From the NCBI GenBank assembly GCA_035275405.1, contig DATEMU010000001.1:1-64000 (forward strand): DNA of 64,000 nt, written 5' to 3'. Of this stretch, positions 17,181-26,053 are shown piece by piece. How positions within the stretch are numbered: the stretch's first letter is position 1; each line of letters starts with the position of its first letter. The notes beneath the pieces are model-generated. The model was not told the DNA's origin and searched no databases. It was given only the letters and a program-made list of their open reading frames with translations. Position numbers and translations under genes: made by a program. Source of the stretch: Phycisphaerae bacterium (lineage in GTDB: Bacteria; Planctomycetota; Phycisphaerae; UBA1845; UTPLA1).

Positions 17181-18668
17181 TCAAACGCCGGTCTGGGCCT
17201 GAACGAAAGGCTCAATATCGAGTCCGTCGGGTTGACCGGAGCCGTTGACGTCTGCGCGTATGATATGGTCCTCGCTCATGTCGAGGCCCAGAAGGACGCT
17301 GACGAAGATCTCGGTGTCGTCGGCGTCGCTGTCTCCGTCCCCGTCCAGATCGCCGTCCACGTTGCAGTTGAGGACAAAGACGTAGGCCGCGCCAGCGTTG
17401 GCCCCGGCGGCGTGATCGTCTTGCCGGGCTCCAATGATCGCAATATCGCCGTCGAGTGCGACCGAGCGGCCGAAATAGTCCGTCGCGGCGGCGTCGGAGG
17501 CGAGAAGTTTGTCCTGCTCGCTCCATGAATTGCCCGCGCCGAAAAAGACATAAGCCGAACCGGTCTCGCTTCCGGCAGGGATGTCATCGAAGGCGGCGCC
17601 CACGAGGGCGGTGTTGCCGGAGAGGGCCACGGAGTCGCCGAAAAAGTCGCTGGCGGCGCCATCCGAGGCGGAAAGACCGGTGGCTTGGGTCCAGACGCCC
17701 GCGGATCTGGTAAAGACGTAAGCGGACCCGGCGTCCGCGCCGCCGACAAGATCGTCGCGGTTGGCTCCAATGAGAGCGGTGTCGCCATCTACCGCGGCGG
17801 AGATTCCCAGGAAAGTGTTGGCGGCGGCGTTCAGCAACGTCAGCTTGCCCTGCTCGCTCCACGAGGTGCCGGCCCGGACGAACACATAGGCCGCGCCGGT
17901 GTCCATGAGAAGGCCCTGATCGTCTGCCTCCGCGCCGATGACGGTGGTGTCCACGTGAACGGCGACGGCGATGCCGAATCTGTCCTGGGCCGCGCCATCG
18001 GAGGCGGTGAGCTTGGCCTGTTGCGTCCAGACGGTCCCAGAACGGACAAAGACATAGGCCGCACCGGCGTTGGTGCCGCCGGGCGGGTCCTCGCGCTGGG
18101 CGCCGATGACGATCGTGTCGCCGTCGATGGCGACGGTGGATCCAAACCAGTCACTGCCTTGCGCATCCAAGGCGATCAGCTTGGCTTGTTCGGTCCAGGT
18201 GGTTCCCGACCGAACGAAGACGTAAGCCGAGCCGGCGTCGCTGCCGCCCGCGTGATTGTCGAGATAGGCGCCAACGACCGCGGTGTCGCCGGAGACGGCA
18301 ACGGAAAAGCCGAACTGGTCAGAGGCCGCCGCGTCGAGGGGAGTGAGCTTGGCCTGCTCGGTCCAGACGGCGCCACTGCCGGTGAAGACGTAGGCGGCGC
18401 CGGCATCGGTTCCGCCGGAATTATCGTCGAACGGCGCGCCGATTACCGCGGTCGATGCGGAAATGGAGACGGAATAGCCGAATTGGTCGGAGGCGGCGGC
18501 GTCGGAGCCGGTCAGCTTGATGAGTTCCTGCGGGCTGCACTGCGCGGTGGCCTTGCTGGTAGAAAATAGTGTCACGACGATGGCACATACGGCGCAGGTT
18601 GCTGTGGAATTGGACGGCGAGCGGTTAAACGGGCGGGGTGGCGGGCCGGTGAGGCGAAGAGCGCGCAT
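17181..18668 (-). CDS. FG-GAP repeat protein with C-terminal dockerin-like module
   Basis: This 495-residue protein is probably secreted: it starts with a hydrophobic signal (CAVCAIVVTLFS) followed by ATAQC. It then has seven repeats of about 50 residues with the pattern DAAASDQFGFSVAVSGD, TAVVGA, AGSAYVFVRSG and WTEQAKL, as in FG-GAP beta-propeller blades. The last 65 residues contain two calcium-loop-like segments, DLDGDGDSDADD and DVNGSGQPDGLDIEPFV, forming a dockerin-like EF-hand pair. Seven blades fit one closed propeller, a common interaction scaffold on cell surfaces. No Shine-Dalgarno sequence is evident at ATG 18668. No ligand is known. Confidence 0.85.
   Translation of the reverse strand: MRALRLTGPPPRPFNRSPSNSTATCAVCAIVVTLFSTSKATAQCSPQELIKLTGSDAAASDQFGYSVSISASTAVIGAPFDDNSGGTDAGAAYVFTGSGAVWTEQAKLTPLDAAASDQFGFSVAVSGDTAVVGAYLDNHAGGSDAGSAYVFVRSGTTWTEQAKLIALDAQGSDWFGSTVAIDGDTIVIGAQREDPPGGTNAGAAYVFVRSGTVWTQQAKLTASDGAAQDRFGIAVAVHVDTTVIGAEADDQGLLMDTGAAYVFVRAGTSWSEQGKLTLLNAAANTFLGISAAVDGDTALIGANRDDLVGGADAGSAYVFTRSAGVWTQATGLSASDGAASDFFGDSVALSGNTALVGAAFDDIPAGSETGSAYVFFGAGNSWSEQDKLLASDAAATDYFGRSVALDGDIAIIGARQDDHAAGANAGAAYVFVLNCNVDGDLDGDGDSDADDTEIFVSVLLGLDMSEDHIIRADVNGSGQPDGLDIEPFVQAQTGV
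17380..18530 (-). repeat. Seven tandem FG-GAP coding repeats
   Basis: The DNA repeats with a period of roughly 150-165 bases and variable identity, each unit encoding one propeller blade. Recurrent words on the + strand include GACGTAGGC or GACATAGGC with GCGCC, and GGCGTCGGAGGCG. The repeat lies fully within the coding frame and has no spacer structure, so it is a protein repeat and not a CRISPR array. Confidence 0.8.
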
Positions 18669-18756
18669 GGTCTATAATCGGATTTAGGAAGGTGCGGGCA
18701 GGAATGTCCCGCCCCGAATTCGAGATACAGGAAGTGGAGTATTCGGATTGGAGCGA

Positions 18757-18792
18757 ACGCGACGGCATCGCCTGACTGGCGATGTCTCGCGT
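18757..18792 (-). other. Hairpin at the rhodanese stop codon
   Basis: Bases 18757-18762 pair with 18787-18792 and 18766-18772 pair with 18778-18784, enclosing a 5-base loop and a small internal loop. It begins at the last base of the rhodanese gene. No T-tract follows on the minus strand, so it is not a standard intrinsic terminator; it may protect a 3' end or help termination with another factor. Confidence 0.5.
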
Positions 18793-19127
18793 CAATCGTA
18801 CCGCGGGACGGTCGGGTCTACGTCGCGTGACCAGGCGTCGATGCCGCCGGTCATGTTGCGAACGCGTTCGAACTCCTGCTTTCGCAGAAAGGATACAACG
18901 TGGGCGCTGCGGACGCCGTGATGGCAGAAGACGACGTATTCCTTCGCCGGGTCGAGCGATTGCAGGCGCGAGGGGATTTCGCCCATGGGGATGTGCAGGG
19001 CGCCGTCGATGCGCGCGATGGCAATTTCCTCCGGCTCGCGGCAATCGAGGAGGACGAAATCGGGCGAGTGCGCCACGAGGAGGGCATTGACCTCGGCGGG
19101 GTTCATCTCTTCAACTTCCGATGACAT
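18792..19127 (-). CDS. Rhodanese-like domain protein
   Basis: This encodes a 111-residue single rhodanese domain, a sulfurtransferase fold. The expected persulfide cysteine is Cys68 in VVFCHHGVRS; other family marks are FVLLDCREPEE, GALHIPMGEI and the closing GGIDAWSRDVDPTVPRY. There is no signal peptide, so it acts in the cytoplasm. I start at ATG 19127, since the frame further upstream overlaps the SNase gene in another frame; ATG 19106 is an alternative with AGAG just before it. The CHHGVRS loop resembles single-domain rhodaneses tied to sulfur delivery, but the acceptor is unknown. Confidence 0.9.
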   Translation of the reverse strand: MSSEVEEMNPAEVNALLVAHSPDFVLLDCREPEEIAIARIDGALHIPMGEIPSRLQSLDPAKEYVVFCHHGVRSAHVVSFLRKQEFERVRNMTGGIDAWSRDVDPTVPRYD

Positions 19128-19225
19128 GCTCGTAAATAGTAGCGGAGGCATGCGCCACTGTCTTGCGGAACGAATTCGCGCCCAGCCTCCACCCCGTAGC
19201 TTTGTGACACCGTACCACCGAGTGT

Positions 19226-20074
19226 TTACTGGGCGGCAACCTTCGGCGGGCAAGTGCTGATCTGTTCGAATCGCTCCACCGTGATCTGCGGCTGATCGCC
19301 TGCCATCACGAGCGGGGCGTCGAAATAGAGAAAGTTGGGCTTTCCTTCGCCGACGAATTCGCGCTCGATGAAGAGGGCGAGCGGCCGCGCGGCGGGGGGG
19401 AAGTAAGCGGAGAGCGGTTGGTGGGGGCTGCCGAGTTGGATCAGGATCGACCCATCGGAGAGGTGAAACGGCCGGACCAGGTCGGCGAAGATCACGATCG
19501 TCGCGGCGGCCCTGGCGTGCTTGACGATGCCTTCGTAATCCAGTCGGCAATCGAAGTAGTCCTCTCCCTGCGCCCTCAGGCAGCGGAAGTCGTCCACCTG
19601 CCCCGCGCGGATTCGCCACCACGTTTTTTGCCGATCGTACACGTCGCGCCGTGCCGCGTCGCCCCATATCCCCAGGCCTTCGCGGCGCGCCCATAGCTCG
19701 GCACGTTCCATGGCATCGCGGTGAATGGAAGGGCGGCCGTATTTCTCGAAACAAGGGCTTCGACCGTCGCGAATAAGACGGGCGTTGTAAAGTTCGCCTC
19801 GGGTATGGACGTAGGCAAGGATTCGTCCCGAATTGCTCCATTCGAGGCGGCCGGACGGAAACTCGACCTGGACCTCGGAAGAATTCTCCAACAGAAACTC
19901 TCTGGCCCATTTGAGCGTACGGCGACCGAGGTGCGTGGGTGATCGGGCGGCGGCGACCGCCGGCTCGGGCTGGACATCCATCAGGCGGACTTGCCGCGGC
20001 GCACCCTCCCATTGAACCAAAAGGGTATCGGTATCCACAAGATCGAGAAGGGCGCAGACGATCCGCATGGACAT
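19226..20074 (-). CDS. SNase-like (thermonuclease) domain protein
   Basis: This encodes 282 residues. The first 160 look like a staphylococcal-nuclease OB fold: DLVDTDTLLVQWEG with the first metal-binding strand, GAPRQVRLMDVQPEP, KWAREFLLE, GRILAYVHTRGELYNARLI and ARREGLGIWGD. The usual D-[AT]-P-E metal/catalytic loop reads QPEP, so the ligand Asp is missing and activity is doubtful; the Arg of GRILAYV is kept. About 120 further residues form an unknown C-terminal domain. ATG 20074 has GAGAGGA upstream. No signal peptide is seen, unlike most secreted thermonucleases. It has its own promoter at 20157-20185. Confidence 0.78.
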   Translation of the reverse strand: MSMRIVCALLDLVDTDTLLVQWEGAPRQVRLMDVQPEPAVAAARSPTHLGRRTLKWAREFLLENSSEVQVEFPSGRLEWSNSGRILAYVHTRGELYNARLIRDGRSPCFEKYGRPSIHRDAMERAELWARREGLGIWGDAARRDVYDRQKTWWRIRAGQVDDFRCLRAQGEDYFDCRLDYEGIVKHARAAATIVIFADLVRPFHLSDGSILIQLGSPHQPLSAYFPPAARPLALFIEREFVGEGKPNFLYFDAPLVMAGDQPQITVERFEQISTCPPKVAAQ

Positions 20075-20156
20075 CTTTCTTCCTCTCCAACTCGTGGCCC
20101 GGCAGGGTGTGTGGTGGCGATCCCGCGAGGGCGCCGCCTCCGATGCGATGTTGGCG

Positions 20157-20185
20157 ACTATAACCAAAAAATCCGCCGTTTTCAA
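20157..20185 (-). promoter_or_regulatory. Sigma70-type promoter for the SNase-like gene
   Basis: Read on the minus strand, TTGAAA (20180-20185) is separated by 17 bases from TATAGT (20157-20162). It lies about 80 bases before ATG 20074 in the 298-base divergent region between the SNase-like gene and ftsK. No equally clear promoter is seen for ftsK in that region. Confidence 0.65.
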
Positions 20186-20372
20186 GAGTTTTGGCCGCGA
20201 AAGCGCGCCGATCGGTGATGGACTTCGGGCAATTCGAGGGCGCCGCCGATTCCGGTCGATACAAATTGGGGAGATTGGACGACGACGGGTTTTGTGCGCG
20301 CGTGATTTGTGATCAGACAGGGGCGAGGACGACAGAACCCGATGAACGACGCGAGCTTTCAACGAGACCCTC

Positions 20373-22844
20373 ATGGATGAACCGGCGGACGCGCCCGCAA
20401 CTACGCTTCGTAACTGTCGACACATCGCGCTGCTTGTGTTCTGCGCGTTCGCCTGGGTGGCGATACTGACATTTGACAACGGCGATTGGCCGAACACGGC
20501 CGTGTGGCCGCAGCCCGATCCGGTGCACAACGGTTGCGGCCGGGCCGGGGCGTGGATTTCGTTTCAATTGATGCATTATCTCGGGGAAGGCACGTTTCCG
20601 TTACTGCTGGTGCTGACGTTTGGCGCGCTGCTCCAGCTTGCCCGCCGGCCCATCACAGGCGTCGTACTACGCCTTATTGGATTAGCTCTGTTGACGTCCG
20701 CGACGGCGGCATCGTCGGCGCTGATGGACGTCAGGCTCGCCGGCGGTCTTGTCGAGGGCCGCGGCGGCATCCTCGGGATCGCCCTCGCCGCTGTACTCAA
20801 GACGGGGTTTTCGACGTGGGGGGCTTGGCTGGTCCTCATTGCTGCCCACATCGTGGGGTTGCTGCTGACGGCCGATGATCTGCTGGTACGCGCTCCCCAA
20901 GGCGCGAATTGGTTGCGACGCAAGTTCAGCGATCTCATTGAGGCGCTGCGCAGTGCGGGCACGGCTGGACCAACACTGACGCCGGTGATGATGGGCGCGG
21001 GGAATGTCGCCGTGGCATCGCCGCCTTCTCGAAAAAGGAGCGAGCCCGCGCGGGAAGAGGCAGTGCGAACGGAGGAAGTTGAAGATGAAGAGCTGGACGG
21101 CATCGAATCAGCGGGGGGATTGGAGGCCGAGCTTGAATCCGTGCCCGTCGACGACCCCGCCACGCTGCCGGAGCGGGAGCTGATTATCAAAATGCTCGGG
21201 CGGGACCGCGTGGAGGGCAAGGCGCCCAAGAGCGCGTGGCCGACGGAGTTGGGGGATTACGTACTGCCGCCGCTTTCGCTTCTGCGCGATCCCGAAGGGC
21301 GTTATAGCGCGGCGCAGGAAGGCCTTGTCCGCGATCAGGCCGCCATCCTCCAGCGCACGCTGGCGGAGTTTCGCATCGAGGTCCAGGTCGTCGAGATCGA
21401 CACCGGGCCGGTCATCACGATGTTCGAGCTGGAACTATCAGCGGGGACGAAGGTGAGCCAGATTCAGCACCTGGCAAACGACATCGCGCGGGCGCTGAAG
21501 GCGCCGGCGGTTCGTGTCGTCGCGCCGATCCCCGGCAAGCACACGATCGGGATCGAAGTGCCCAACGTGAACAAGGAGAAAGTGCGGCTGAAGGAACTGA
21601 TCATGCTCGGCGGCGTAAAGCCGACGCGGATGGCGCTGCCCGTGTTCATCGGAAAGAACGCCAGCGGCGACCCGCTGATCTGCGACATCGCGACGATGCC
21701 GCACATGCTCATCGCGGGGACGACGGGCAGCGGAAAGTCCGTCAGCATCAATACGCTGGTCATGTCGATCCTCATGACACAGCGGCCCGACCACGTAAAG
21801 CTGATCCTTGTCGATCCGAAGATGGTCGAGCTGTCCGTCTTCAAGGAAATCCCGCACCTCATGTGCCCCATTGTCACCGACATGCAGCGTGCAGAGATGA
21901 TCCTCCAGTGGGCGACGACCAAGATGGACGAGCGGTACGAACTGCTGGCGGAGGCGGGGGTCCGCGACATCGCCAACTTCAACCGACTGGGCAAAGAGGA
22001 GATTTACAACCGCTTCCAGCCCTCGACGGAGGAAGAGAAGCGCCAGATCCCGACGCACTTGCCATACATCCTGATCCTGATCGACGAGTTGGCGGACTTG
22101 ATGATGACCAGTGGCAAGGAGGTCGAGCATCATCTGTCTCGCCTGGCCCAGAAGAGCCGCGCAGTCGGCATTCACCTCGTCGTCGCGACGCAGCGACCGC
22201 AGGCCAACGTCGTCACCGGGCTCGTCAAGAGCAATCTCCCGTGCCGCGTTGCCTTCCGCGTGGCGAGTCGAATGGACTCGCGGATCGTGCTCGATCAAAA
22301 CGGTGCTGAGGTTCTCATGGGTGAGGGCGACATGCTGTTCCTGCCGCCGGGTTCCGCAAAGCTCGTTCGTGCACAGGGCACGTATATCGAGGACGACGAG
22401 CTTCGAGCTGTCATCAAAGACCTCGCGGCGAAGGCCCGGCCGGAGTTCCACCATGAATTGCAGCGCCTCAAGCCGGATGGCGACGAGTCGTCGGGTGAGC
22501 GCGATCCACTGTTCGACCGGGCGGTCTCGATCATCGTGGAGACAAAGCGGGGCAGCGTGAGCCTGCTCCAGCGCCGGCTGGAAGTCGGCTATTCGCGCGC
22601 GAGCCGCTTGATCGATCAGATGGCGGCCGCAGGCATCGTGGGCGAGTACAAGGGCAGCCAGGCCCGCGAGGTATTGATCACTGACAAGGAGTGGGGCGCG
22701 ATTCGCAAGCAGCGCGACGGCGAGGTCTCAGGCGGGAACTATCGGGCCGACATGGAGGCGCACGATGACGATCGCTACGGCTCGGCCGATCTCGACGAGG
22801 GCGTCCCCGATCTTATCGATGATCGTAGCGACATCCGCGGCTGA
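20373..22844 (+). CDS. ftsK: DNA translocase FtsK/SpoIIIE
   Basis: FtsK pumps chromosomal DNA at the division septum and helps resolve chromosome dimers. The 823-residue product has four or five N-terminal membrane spans (about residues 15-175), an acidic linker, then the motor: Walker A GTTGSGKS, Walker B LILIDELADLMM, RLAQKSRAVGIHLVVATQRP and the arginine region RVAFRVASRMDSR. The C-terminal gamma winged helix (RGSVSLLQRRLEVGYSRASRLIDQM, residues about 725-750) should read polar DNA sequences. The length is normal for non-enterobacterial FtsK. panB follows 56 bases later. Confidence 0.96.
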   Translation: MDEPADAPATTLRNCRHIALLVFCAFAWVAILTFDNGDWPNTAVWPQPDPVHNGCGRAGAWISFQLMHYLGEGTFPLLLVLTFGALLQLARRPITGVVLRLIGLALLTSATAASSALMDVRLAGGLVEGRGGILGIALAAVLKTGFSTWGAWLVLIAAHIVGLLLTADDLLVRAPQGANWLRRKFSDLIEALRSAGTAGPTLTPVMMGAGNVAVASPPSRKRSEPAREEAVRTEEVEDEELDGIESAGGLEAELESVPVDDPATLPERELIIKMLGRDRVEGKAPKSAWPTELGDYVLPPLSLLRDPEGRYSAAQEGLVRDQAAILQRTLAEFRIEVQVVEIDTGPVITMFELELSAGTKVSQIQHLANDIARALKAPAVRVVAPIPGKHTIGIEVPNVNKEKVRLKELIMLGGVKPTRMALPVFIGKNASGDPLICDIATMPHMLIAGTTGSGKSVSINTLVMSILMTQRPDHVKLILVDPKMVELSVFKEIPHLMCPIVTDMQRAEMILQWATTKMDERYELLAEAGVRDIANFNRLGKEEIYNRFQPSTEEEKRQIPTHLPYILILIDELADLMMTSGKEVEHHLSRLAQKSRAVGIHLVVATQRPQANVVTGLVKSNLPCRVAFRVASRMDSRIVLDQNGAEVLMGEGDMLFLPPGSAKLVRAQGTYIEDDELRAVIKDLAAKARPEFHHELQRLKPDGDESSGERDPLFDRAVSIIVETKRGSVSLLQRRLEVGYSRASRLIDQMAAAGIVGEYKGSQAREVLITDKEWGAIRKQRDGEVSGGNYRADMEAHDDDRYGSADLDEGVPDLIDDRSDIRG

Positions 22845-22900
22845 AATCGTCGCGGCGGACCCGACTTGATTCGATCCATCCCCTGACCTACGCTATTCCC

Positions 22901-23770
22901 GTGAACCAGCGGGAAAAGATCACCCTTTCGACCCTCCGCGCCCGGAAGAAATCCAAGACGCCGATCACGATGTTGACGGCGTACGATTTCCCCACGGCGC
23001 AAATCGAGGAGGCCGCGGGGATCGATTGCATCCTCGTCGGTGACTCCGCGGCGCAGGTCGTGCTTGGGCATGGCACGACGCTTCAGGCGACGATGGACTA
23101 CATGATCACCATCACCGCCGCCGTTCGCCGCGGCGCGCCGGGCGCCTTCCTGATCGGCGATATGCCGTACCTTTCGTTCAACATCAACACGGAGGAGGCG
23201 ATCCGCAACGCCGGTCGTTTCATGGCCGAGGCCGGCTGCGATTGCGTCAAGATTGAGGGTGACGGCCGGATCGCCCCGACCGTCGGTGCGTTGGCCGCCG
23301 CTACCATCCCGGTCATGGTTCACCTGGGACTTCGACCCCAAGCCGTCCATCAGTTTGGAGGCTACCGGGCCCAGGGACGAGATGCCGTTTCAGCCCAACG
23401 GCTGATTGCCGATGCCCGCCTGATGCAAGAGGTGGGGGCCTGTGCCCTCCTCCTGGAGGCGGTCCCGCCGGAGCCGGCCCGGATAATCGCTGAAAGGACC
23501 CCCTTGCCAGTAATTGGGTGCGGGGCGGGCCCTTTTTGCGATGGCCACGTGGTCGTACTGCATGACATGCTGGGGTTGTCGCCGGGCCCTTTGCCGAGGT
23601 TTGTGAAGACCTACGCAACCGTACGGGAAACGATTGCAAAGGCTGTAGGGACATATATCTCCGACGTTTTGGGGAGGCGGTACCCGGGGGAAGAACACTC
23701 CTATCGCATGGACCCAGGCGAGGAAACGGCCTTGAAAGAGGGGTGTCTGGACGGCCATTTGAACGGCTAG
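22901..23770 (+). CDS. panB: 3-methyl-2-oxobutanoate hydroxymethyltransferase
   Basis: PanB makes ketopantoate from alpha-ketoisovalerate and methylenetetrahydrofolate, the first committed step of pantothenate synthesis. The 289-residue product shows ITMLTAYDFPTAQ, DCILVGDSAAQVVLGH, metal-binding IGDMPYLSF, VKIEG, MVHLGLRPQ and the catalytic glutamate in LLLEAVPPE. It ends with a tail slightly longer than usual. The start is GTG 22901, 56 bases after ftsK. panC and panD are not in the window. A hairpin covers the stop codon. Confidence 0.95.
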   Translation: MNQREKITLSTLRARKKSKTPITMLTAYDFPTAQIEEAAGIDCILVGDSAAQVVLGHGTTLQATMDYMITITAAVRRGAPGAFLIGDMPYLSFNINTEEAIRNAGRFMAEAGCDCVKIEGDGRIAPTVGALAAATIPVMVHLGLRPQAVHQFGGYRAQGRDAVSAQRLIADARLMQEVGACALLLEAVPPEPARIIAERTPLPVIGCGAGPFCDGHVVVLHDMLGLSPGPLPRFVKTYATVRETIAKAVGTYISDVLGRRYPGEEHSYRMDPGEETALKEGCLDGHLNG

Positions 23771-23785
23771 AGCCGTCCAAATGGC
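23754..23785 (+). other. Hairpin spanning the panB stop codon
   Basis: Bases 23754-23767 pair with 23772-23785 (14 bp with one mismatch or wobble), with the stop codon TAG in the loop region. No T-tract follows. It may end the transcript with help from a factor, or stabilise it. Confidence 0.5.
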
Positions 23786-24117
23786 GTTGTGATGCTCTGT
23801 CCTTGGGAAAGACAAGGCAGTACGGACTAGTGCTTGGGGATAGTGCCTTTTTTAGTAGCGTTGCGGGGGCGAAACGTGCTATAATCGGAGGCCTAGGTCG
23901 CAGTGGTTGATTTTCGGTGGTGACCCCCCGCCGGCCTGCTTGGTCGATCGTTCGCACCGAAACAGGCGATCCAAGGCGCGTGAGGTCCCTCCTGCTTGAT
24001 TAATGCAGACCGGAAAGCGTTCCACCGACCACGGATTTGGTGAGTGCGTGTAATGCCGAAAAGCCCCGTGGCTTGTTGGTGGTTCGCGCCAACGGTTTTT
24101 GAGTGAGGTGAAGACCC
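23771..24117 (+). promoter_or_regulatory. Intergenic region with an extended -10 promoter
   Basis: The 347-base gap after panB holds the second arm of the panB hairpin and, at 23877-23885, TGCTATAAT, an extended -10 element. No good -35 element is present at the right distance, which extended -10 promoters can do without. It would give the zinc-ribbon gene at 24118 a leader of about 225 bases. I see no open frame in the gap that looks like protein. Confidence 0.5.
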
Positions 24118-24507
24118 TTGGGTAAGAGTTCGATCGTGAAGATCATCATCATCCTGGCGGCGATGGGGGCGGCGGGCGTCATCTATGCCACCACGAGCCG
24201 CGAGGAGAAGGCCGGCGTCGCCAAGGACGCGAAGGCCATCGACTTTGTTTGCACCAAGTGCACTCATCATTTTGAAGTACCCTATGAGGAGTTCAAAGCT
24301 GCGCAAAAGGCAGCAGCGGCGCCGAGGTCCGGAGAAGACGACGGCGTCAAGATGAAACGCCGTCGGGACGTCAAACCGCCGGTCCTCGCGTGCCCGCAAT
24401 GCAGTGAACAAGCCGCGTTGGCGGCGAATCGATGTCCGACACACTCGACGTATTATCCAAAGCTGAATGAAGATGGAACGAAAGGCCGTTGTCCGCAATG
24501 CCGTTGA
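24118..24507 (+). CDS. Membrane-anchored zinc-ribbon protein (module copy A)
   Basis: This encodes 129 residues of unknown function. A single hydrophobic segment (VKIIIILAAMGAAGVIYA) follows a short basic head, suggesting an N-in anchor with the rest outside the cytoplasm. Beyond it lie metal-site-like pairs in the order CTKC, CPQC, CPTH and CPQC, with HHF next to the first. The start is TTG 24118 with GAGGTGAAG upstream. It pairs with the pseudopilin-like gene that follows, and the whole pair recurs at 25616-26901, where the order CPRC, CPSC, CRRH, CPKC is kept. No known family is recognised. Confidence 0.7.
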   Translation: MGKSSIVKIIIILAAMGAAGVIYATTSREEKAGVAKDAKAIDFVCTKCTHHFEVPYEEFKAAQKAAAAPRSGEDDGVKMKRRRDVKPPVLACPQCSEQAALAANRCPTHSTYYPKLNEDGTKGRCPQCR

Positions 24508-24621
24508 TTGCGGCGGCGACGAAGATCTACACTGTAACTGACGCGTCGCACGGCACGACAGCCGGGCGGCACGAAGAAAAGGCGAACCGAACGTCTCTTA
24601 ATGGACTGTGGGAGTTACGAA

Positions 24622-25476
24622 ATGAACAGAAGAGGTTTTACGCTTATTGAACTCTTGGTCGTGATCTCGATCATCGCGGTCCTGATCTCGATCCTGTTGC
24701 CGGCCCTGAGCGCCGCCAAGGAGTCGGGCGCCATCGCCCTTTGTCAGTCTAACTTTCGTGAACTGACCAAGACGGCGAACATGTACATGGACGACGAAGA
24801 TAAGGCGACTCAACCCTGGTACCTTACGATTCAGAACTTGAATCCCTCGTATGTGTCCGAGTTTATCTTCGGAGGATTTCAGCACGAGCGTCCGCATCCG
24901 GATTATGGTGACCAAACCGATACGAGAATCACACCGACAAATTTGCGTCCGTACAACAAATACATCGCACCAGGTATCACAACTAAGACCATCATCAAAT
25001 CCTACGTCTGTCCCTCAGACAAGTCGGACAATACGCCAACGGTCAACCAAGATACCCCGGATATCGAGGACGCTGAAATATTTCCATCCTGGCAGGTCAA
25101 TGGAAACAGTTATGCTCTGAACTGGTATTGGCAAGAGTCTCCTCCCTGGTTCGGGGGCATGTATGATGACATCGACAGCTTCAGCACCGCCGGCACCGAT
25201 ATGCTTCGCCTGAAAGTCGGTGGAGAAGCGGGGCGGTTTGTCATCTTCATGGAAAACACGATGAACGGTTACATGTATGACGCTCGCCCTTCCAGTGGGG
25301 AATACGGGCAAAGCGTCCTTCAGGACCTCGGCGTGGGATGGCACAGAAAGTACTCAACCTATTCGATGGGTTTCCTGGATGGACACGCCGAGTACCGGTA
25401 TATCGATACGCGCTACACGGGCGACGCCGGTTACGATATCTGGCCGTCGAAGATCACTCAGATGCAAGGGCAATAA
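24622..25476 (+). CDS. Prepilin-type N-terminal protein (module copy A)
   Basis: This encodes 284 residues. The start MNRRGFTLIELLVVISIIAVLISILLPAL (split, residues 1-29) is a type IV prepilin leader, cut after Gly5 by a prepilin peptidase, followed by the hydrophobic helix. The C-terminal domain is the planctomycete type with CPSDKS, NWYWQESPPWFGG, KVGGEAGRFVIFMEN and GFLDGHAEYRYIDTRY, where the DGH motif replaces the usual H-X9-DG signature. Many such proteins occur per planctomycete genome; their role is uncertain. ATG 24622 has GGAG 8-11 bases upstream. It is nearly collinear with copy B at 26050-26901. Confidence 0.88.
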   Translation: MNRRGFTLIELLVVISIIAVLISILLPALSAAKESGAIALCQSNFRELTKTANMYMDDEDKATQPWYLTIQNLNPSYVSEFIFGGFQHERPHPDYGDQTDTRITPTNLRPYNKYIAPGITTKTIIKSYVCPSDKSDNTPTVNQDTPDIEDAEIFPSWQVNGNSYALNWYWQESPPWFGGMYDDIDSFSTAGTDMLRLKVGGEAGRFVIFMENTMNGYMYDARPSSGEYGQSVLQDLGVGWHRKYSTYSMGFLDGHAEYRYIDTRYTGDAGYDIWPSKITQMQGQ

Positions 25477-25529
25477 CTAAGACGGCGTGTCGCCGGTGTA
25501 ACCCGGGAGCGTTGGATCAAAATCAAAAG

Positions 25530-25563
25530 CGCCTGCGGTGCAATGGCCCGCGGGCGTTTTTTT
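25530..25563 (+). terminator. Intrinsic terminator after module copy A
   Basis: Bases 25530-25538 pair with 25548-25556 (9 bp, one T-G wobble), loop of nine bases, followed by seven T (25557-25563). It lies 55 bases after the pseudopilin A stop codon. Confidence 0.85.
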
Positions 25564-25573
25564 GTAAATAGAA

Positions 25574-25582
25574 TGGTATAAT
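25574..25582 (+). promoter_or_regulatory. Extended -10 promoter of module copy B
   Basis: TGGTATAAT is a perfect -10 hexamer with a TG extension. It lies directly after the terminator of copy A and 34 bases before the GTG start of the second zinc-ribbon gene. No -35 element of quality is present because the T-tract occupies that place. Confidence 0.6.
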
Positions 25583-25615
25583 TCCCGTAGCGAGCCTGCT
25601 CGGACAAGGGAATCT

Positions 25616-26053
25616 GTGCTTTCACACGCAGCCCCAACCACTTCGGTACGGAATCAGCGAATCAAGATCGCCATTACGATCATGGGCTTTGCCGTGGCGG
25701 GAATCGTCCTCGCGGCGAACCTCCGTTCGCCGCCGCCGGTTGAGGCCGATGAACGCAAACCCGTCGTTTTGCTTTGCCCGCGCTGCGATCGTCACTTCAT
25801 CGTAGGCTTTGAGGAGTTTGCCAAGGCCGCCGGCGCCGTTAGCGATGTGGAAATAAAAACGGCGGCGGGGACCGGCAGGAGGCGATCACTGCAGGAACGC
25901 GCGGTCGCAATGACCTGTCCTTCTTGTGGGCAGATGAGCGGCAAGCCGGCGTCGCATTGTCGGCGTCATGATCTCTATTATCTTAAACATACCGCCAAGG
26001 GCGCGAACGCACGCTGTCCGAAGTGCAGTCCGGTGCCGGGGGCCGCGTCATGA
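25616..26053 (+). CDS. Membrane-anchored zinc-ribbon protein (module copy B)
   Basis: This encodes 145 residues, the paralogue of the gene at 24118. A hydrophobic anchor ([17 protein letters not shown]) follows a 19-residue polar head. The metal-site pairs come in the same order as in copy A: CPRC followed by DRHF, CPSC, CRRH and CPKC. The link between the first two pairs is about 55 residues in both copies. The start is GTG 25616. The stop overlaps the start of the next gene as ATGA (26050-26053), so both are made together. The coupling suggests a shared job with the pseudopilin; what it is cannot be told. Confidence 0.7.
   Translation: MLSHAAPTTSVRNQRIKIAITIMGFAVAGIVLAANLRSPPPVEADERKPVVLLCPRCDRHFIVGFEEFAKAAGAVSDVEIKTAAGTGRRRSLQERAVAMTCPSCGQMSGKPASHCRRHDLYYLKHTAKGANARCPKCSPVPGAAS

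Noticed and set aside
17380..18530. Regular repeats that could suggest a CRISPR array
   Set aside because: The period is 150-165 bases, units diverge gradually and encode propeller blades in one frame.
19255..19285. TTCGAATC-like stretch resembling a tRNA T-arm
   Set aside because: No acceptor stem or cloverleaf can be formed around it and it lies within the SNase-like coding frame.
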